The notes below the pieces were generated by a model. That model worked only from the letters and a program-made list of their open reading frames with translations. It was not told the origin of the DNA and searched no databases. From the NCBI GenBank assembly GCA_002435585.1, contig DJDY01000120.1:496-6988 (forward strand): a DNA stretch of 6,493 nucleotides, read 5' to 3'. This stretch comes from Lachnospira sp. UBA5912. GTDB lineage: Bacteria > Bacillota > Clostridia > Lachnospirales > Lachnospiraceae. The position numbers and the translations under genes were made by a program. This document shows, piece by piece, positions 5,684 to 6,493 of this stretch; the first letter of the stretch is position 1, and each line of letters begins with the position of its first letter.

Positions 5684-5728
5684 CAAGCGTATGTATTATT
5701 GCACGTATATGCATAATACATACGCTTG
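5684..5728. terminator. Large hairpin between convergent genes, candidate bidirectional terminator
   Basis: CAAGCGTATGTATTAT (5684-5699) and ATAATACATACGCTTG (5713-5728) form a perfect 16-bp stem. Past a single bulged T the stem continues with GCA (5701-5703) pairing TGC (5710-5712), leaving a 6-nt loop. It sits 90 nt after the hisS stop and only 2 nt beyond the stop of the minus-strand gene, where terminators of convergent genes normally lie. Neither flank has a T tract (AATTAGTTAC on plus, TATTCTATGAC on minus), so termination by the classical intrinsic mechanism would be weak. A 3'-end protecting role is an alternative. Confidence 0.6.
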
Positions 5729-5730
5729 AA

Positions 5731-6213
5731 TTAGTTACAGGCCGCTTTATCTAGCGCACCCTGTATAGCAGTTAGAAGCAGGCTGGCTGTATATTTATTA
5801 GAAGAATCATATGTAACATTGGCAGTTGTGCCATTTGCGATTACTGCGTTTTTGATTTCATTGAAGGAACCTGTAAACATAGGATACATCGTCTGTACAG
5901 AATCTGACAGGTTAACAAGTTCAATGTTGTTAATGTTGTCAGAGTCAACGGTTACCTGGATATCAACAGGAGTTCCGTTTAACATAAGCGAAGATGTATA
6001 CACGCCAGGAGAATATGTAACAGTATCTGTATTTTTAGTGTTATCTATATTGCTCGTATTGTTAGGTCTTACAGAAGTGCTTGCAGCATGATCTGTGGAT
6101 TCCTGGCCCGATAGTATATATATAGCTGCTATTATGATAAATGCAGCAATTATGCATATAGCTATTATTAGTTTCTTAAGTGGTATGACTAATATACGTG
6201 TGGAGCCACTCAT
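5731..6213 (-). CDS. Small membrane-anchored protein with a degenerate FMN-binding-like domain, function unknown
   Basis: A 160-residue protein with a basic N-terminus (RILVIPLKK, 6-14) and a single hydrophobic segment at about 15-34 (no signal-peptidase site is obvious). A Ser/Thr/Asn/Asp-rich linker covers 35-66, and an extracytoplasmic domain covers about 67-157. The domain reads PGVYTSSLMLNG (69-80), VDIQVTVDSDNINNIEL (83-99), TMYPMF (108-113) and ends in YTASLLLTAIQGALDKA (141-157). The strand-strand-'NIxxIxL' start and the final helix resemble FMN_bind-type domains. However, the SGATxTS motif that carries covalent FMN is replaced by SSNKYTAS (137-144), so flavin attachment is doubtful. 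Similar proteins are, to my recollection, conserved hypotheticals in Lachnospiraceae. The start is well supported: AGGAGGA (6222-6228 on the minus strand) is 8 nt upstream. The gene is convergent with hisS and divergent from the addB-like gene. No specific function can be assigned. Confidence 0.85.
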   Translation of the reverse strand: MSGSTRILVIPLKKLIIAICIIAAFIIIAAIYILSGQESTDHAASTSVRPNNTSNIDNTKNTDTVTYSPGVYTSSLMLNGTPVDIQVTVDSDNINNIELVNLSDSVQTMYPMFTGSFNEIKNAVIANGTTANVTYDSSNKYTASLLLTAIQGALDKAACN

Positions 6214-6425
6214 AAGATAAATCCTCCTGATAACTTATGTTATTGGGTTGCTGTCTTAAGCCATGCCATATTATTTTTAAAACTGGCTATTAACAGTATC
6301 GTTATTTGTAAGAATATATGATAGAGTAAGGATAGATAGAACGAAAATGTAATAAAAAGACGTAGAAATACAACTTTTTATGTGTCTGCACTACGTGATT
6401 AAAATTAAGAAGAGGAGATTACAAT
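6214..6425. other. Divergent 212-nt promoter region between the membrane protein and addB-like genes
   Basis: Two genes start outward from this spacer, so it must hold promoters for both unless they are read from elsewhere. On the plus strand TTAACA (6290-6295) and TATATG (6315-6320) or TATGAT (6317-6322) are partial matches, but their spacing of 19-21 nt is too long. On the minus strand I see only weak hexamers. A 6-bp inverted repeat, ACGTAG (6360-6365) and CTACGT (6391-6396), precedes the addB ribosome site. No confident promoter is called. Confidence 0.4.
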
Positions 6426-6493
6426 ATGTCATTACAGTACATACTAGGTGGTTCCGGTTCAGGTAAGTCCACATATTTATATAATTCAATAAT
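6426..6493 (+). CDS. addB: N-terminus of a P-loop protein, probably AddB (ATP-dependent exonuclease subunit B), cut by window edge
   Basis: Twenty-two codons are visible: MSLQYILGGSGSGKSTYLYNSI. The Walker A motif GGSGSGKS lies at residues 8-15, immediately after a short beta strand, as in AddB/RexB, whose N-termini carry an LGRSGSGKT-type P-loop within the first 15 residues. AddB partners AddA in double-strand break processing and recombinational repair in Firmicutes. The start is supported by AGAGGAG (6411-6417) 8 nt upstream. Only the first 2% or so of a protein of about 1,100 residues would be present, so other P-loop ATPases with an N-terminal Walker A cannot be ruled out. The next gene on the right would be expected to be addA, which would settle the assignment. 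Confidence 0.72.
   Translation, partial: MSLQYILGGSGSGKSTYLYNSI

Noticed and set aside
5819..6091. Plus-strand 90-codon frame opposite the minus-strand membrane protein
   Set aside because: The minus-strand gene has a near-perfect ribosome site, a clear membrane segment and a domain-like tail; the plus-strand frame has none of these.

Overview
The window looks like chromosomal DNA of a low-GC anaerobic Firmicute, most likely a Lachnospiraceae member (Lachnospira/Roseburia-like). This rests on AT-rich spacers, strong GGAGG-type ribosome sites, heavy use of AAG for lysine and CTT/ACA codons, and the flavour of the proteins. The species call is an inference from reading; no search was run.

Layout. 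Positions 1-135 are the C-terminal tail of a surface-type protein with aromatic/Gly-Asn repeats, closed by a strong intrinsic terminator (161-212). A good sigma-A-type promoter (223-251) then precedes a co-directional block: purE (431-931), purM (1171-2196), purN (2190-2786), purD (3031-4305) and a histidyl-tRNA synthetase-like gene (4331-5593). A large hairpin (5684-5728) separates this block from a convergent minus-strand gene for a small membrane-anchored protein (5731-6213). After a divergent spacer, the first 22 codons of a P-loop protein that looks like AddB run off the right edge (6426-6493).

How the genes work together. PurD makes GAR from phosphoribosylamine, PurN formylates it to FGAR, PurM closes the imidazole ring to give AIR, and PurE isomerises N5-CAIR to CAIR. 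These are de novo IMP synthesis steps 2, 3, 5 and 6. PurF, PurL, PurK, PurC, PurB and PurH are not in the window. The HisRS-like gene follows purD by 25 nt and is probably co-transcribed. purM and purN overlap by 7 nt, which suggests translational coupling.

The protein content is mostly ordinary core metabolism. The less ordinary part is the spacing. purE-purM and purN-purD are separated by about 240 nt each, and both spacers are dense in inverted repeats and share a 24-nt element (20 of 24 bases identical). No known riboswitch class is recognised in them. The small minus-strand protein looks like a degenerate FMN-binding-type domain on a membrane anchor. I see no clear new multi-gene system, no RNA genes, no CRISPR array and no insertion sequence.
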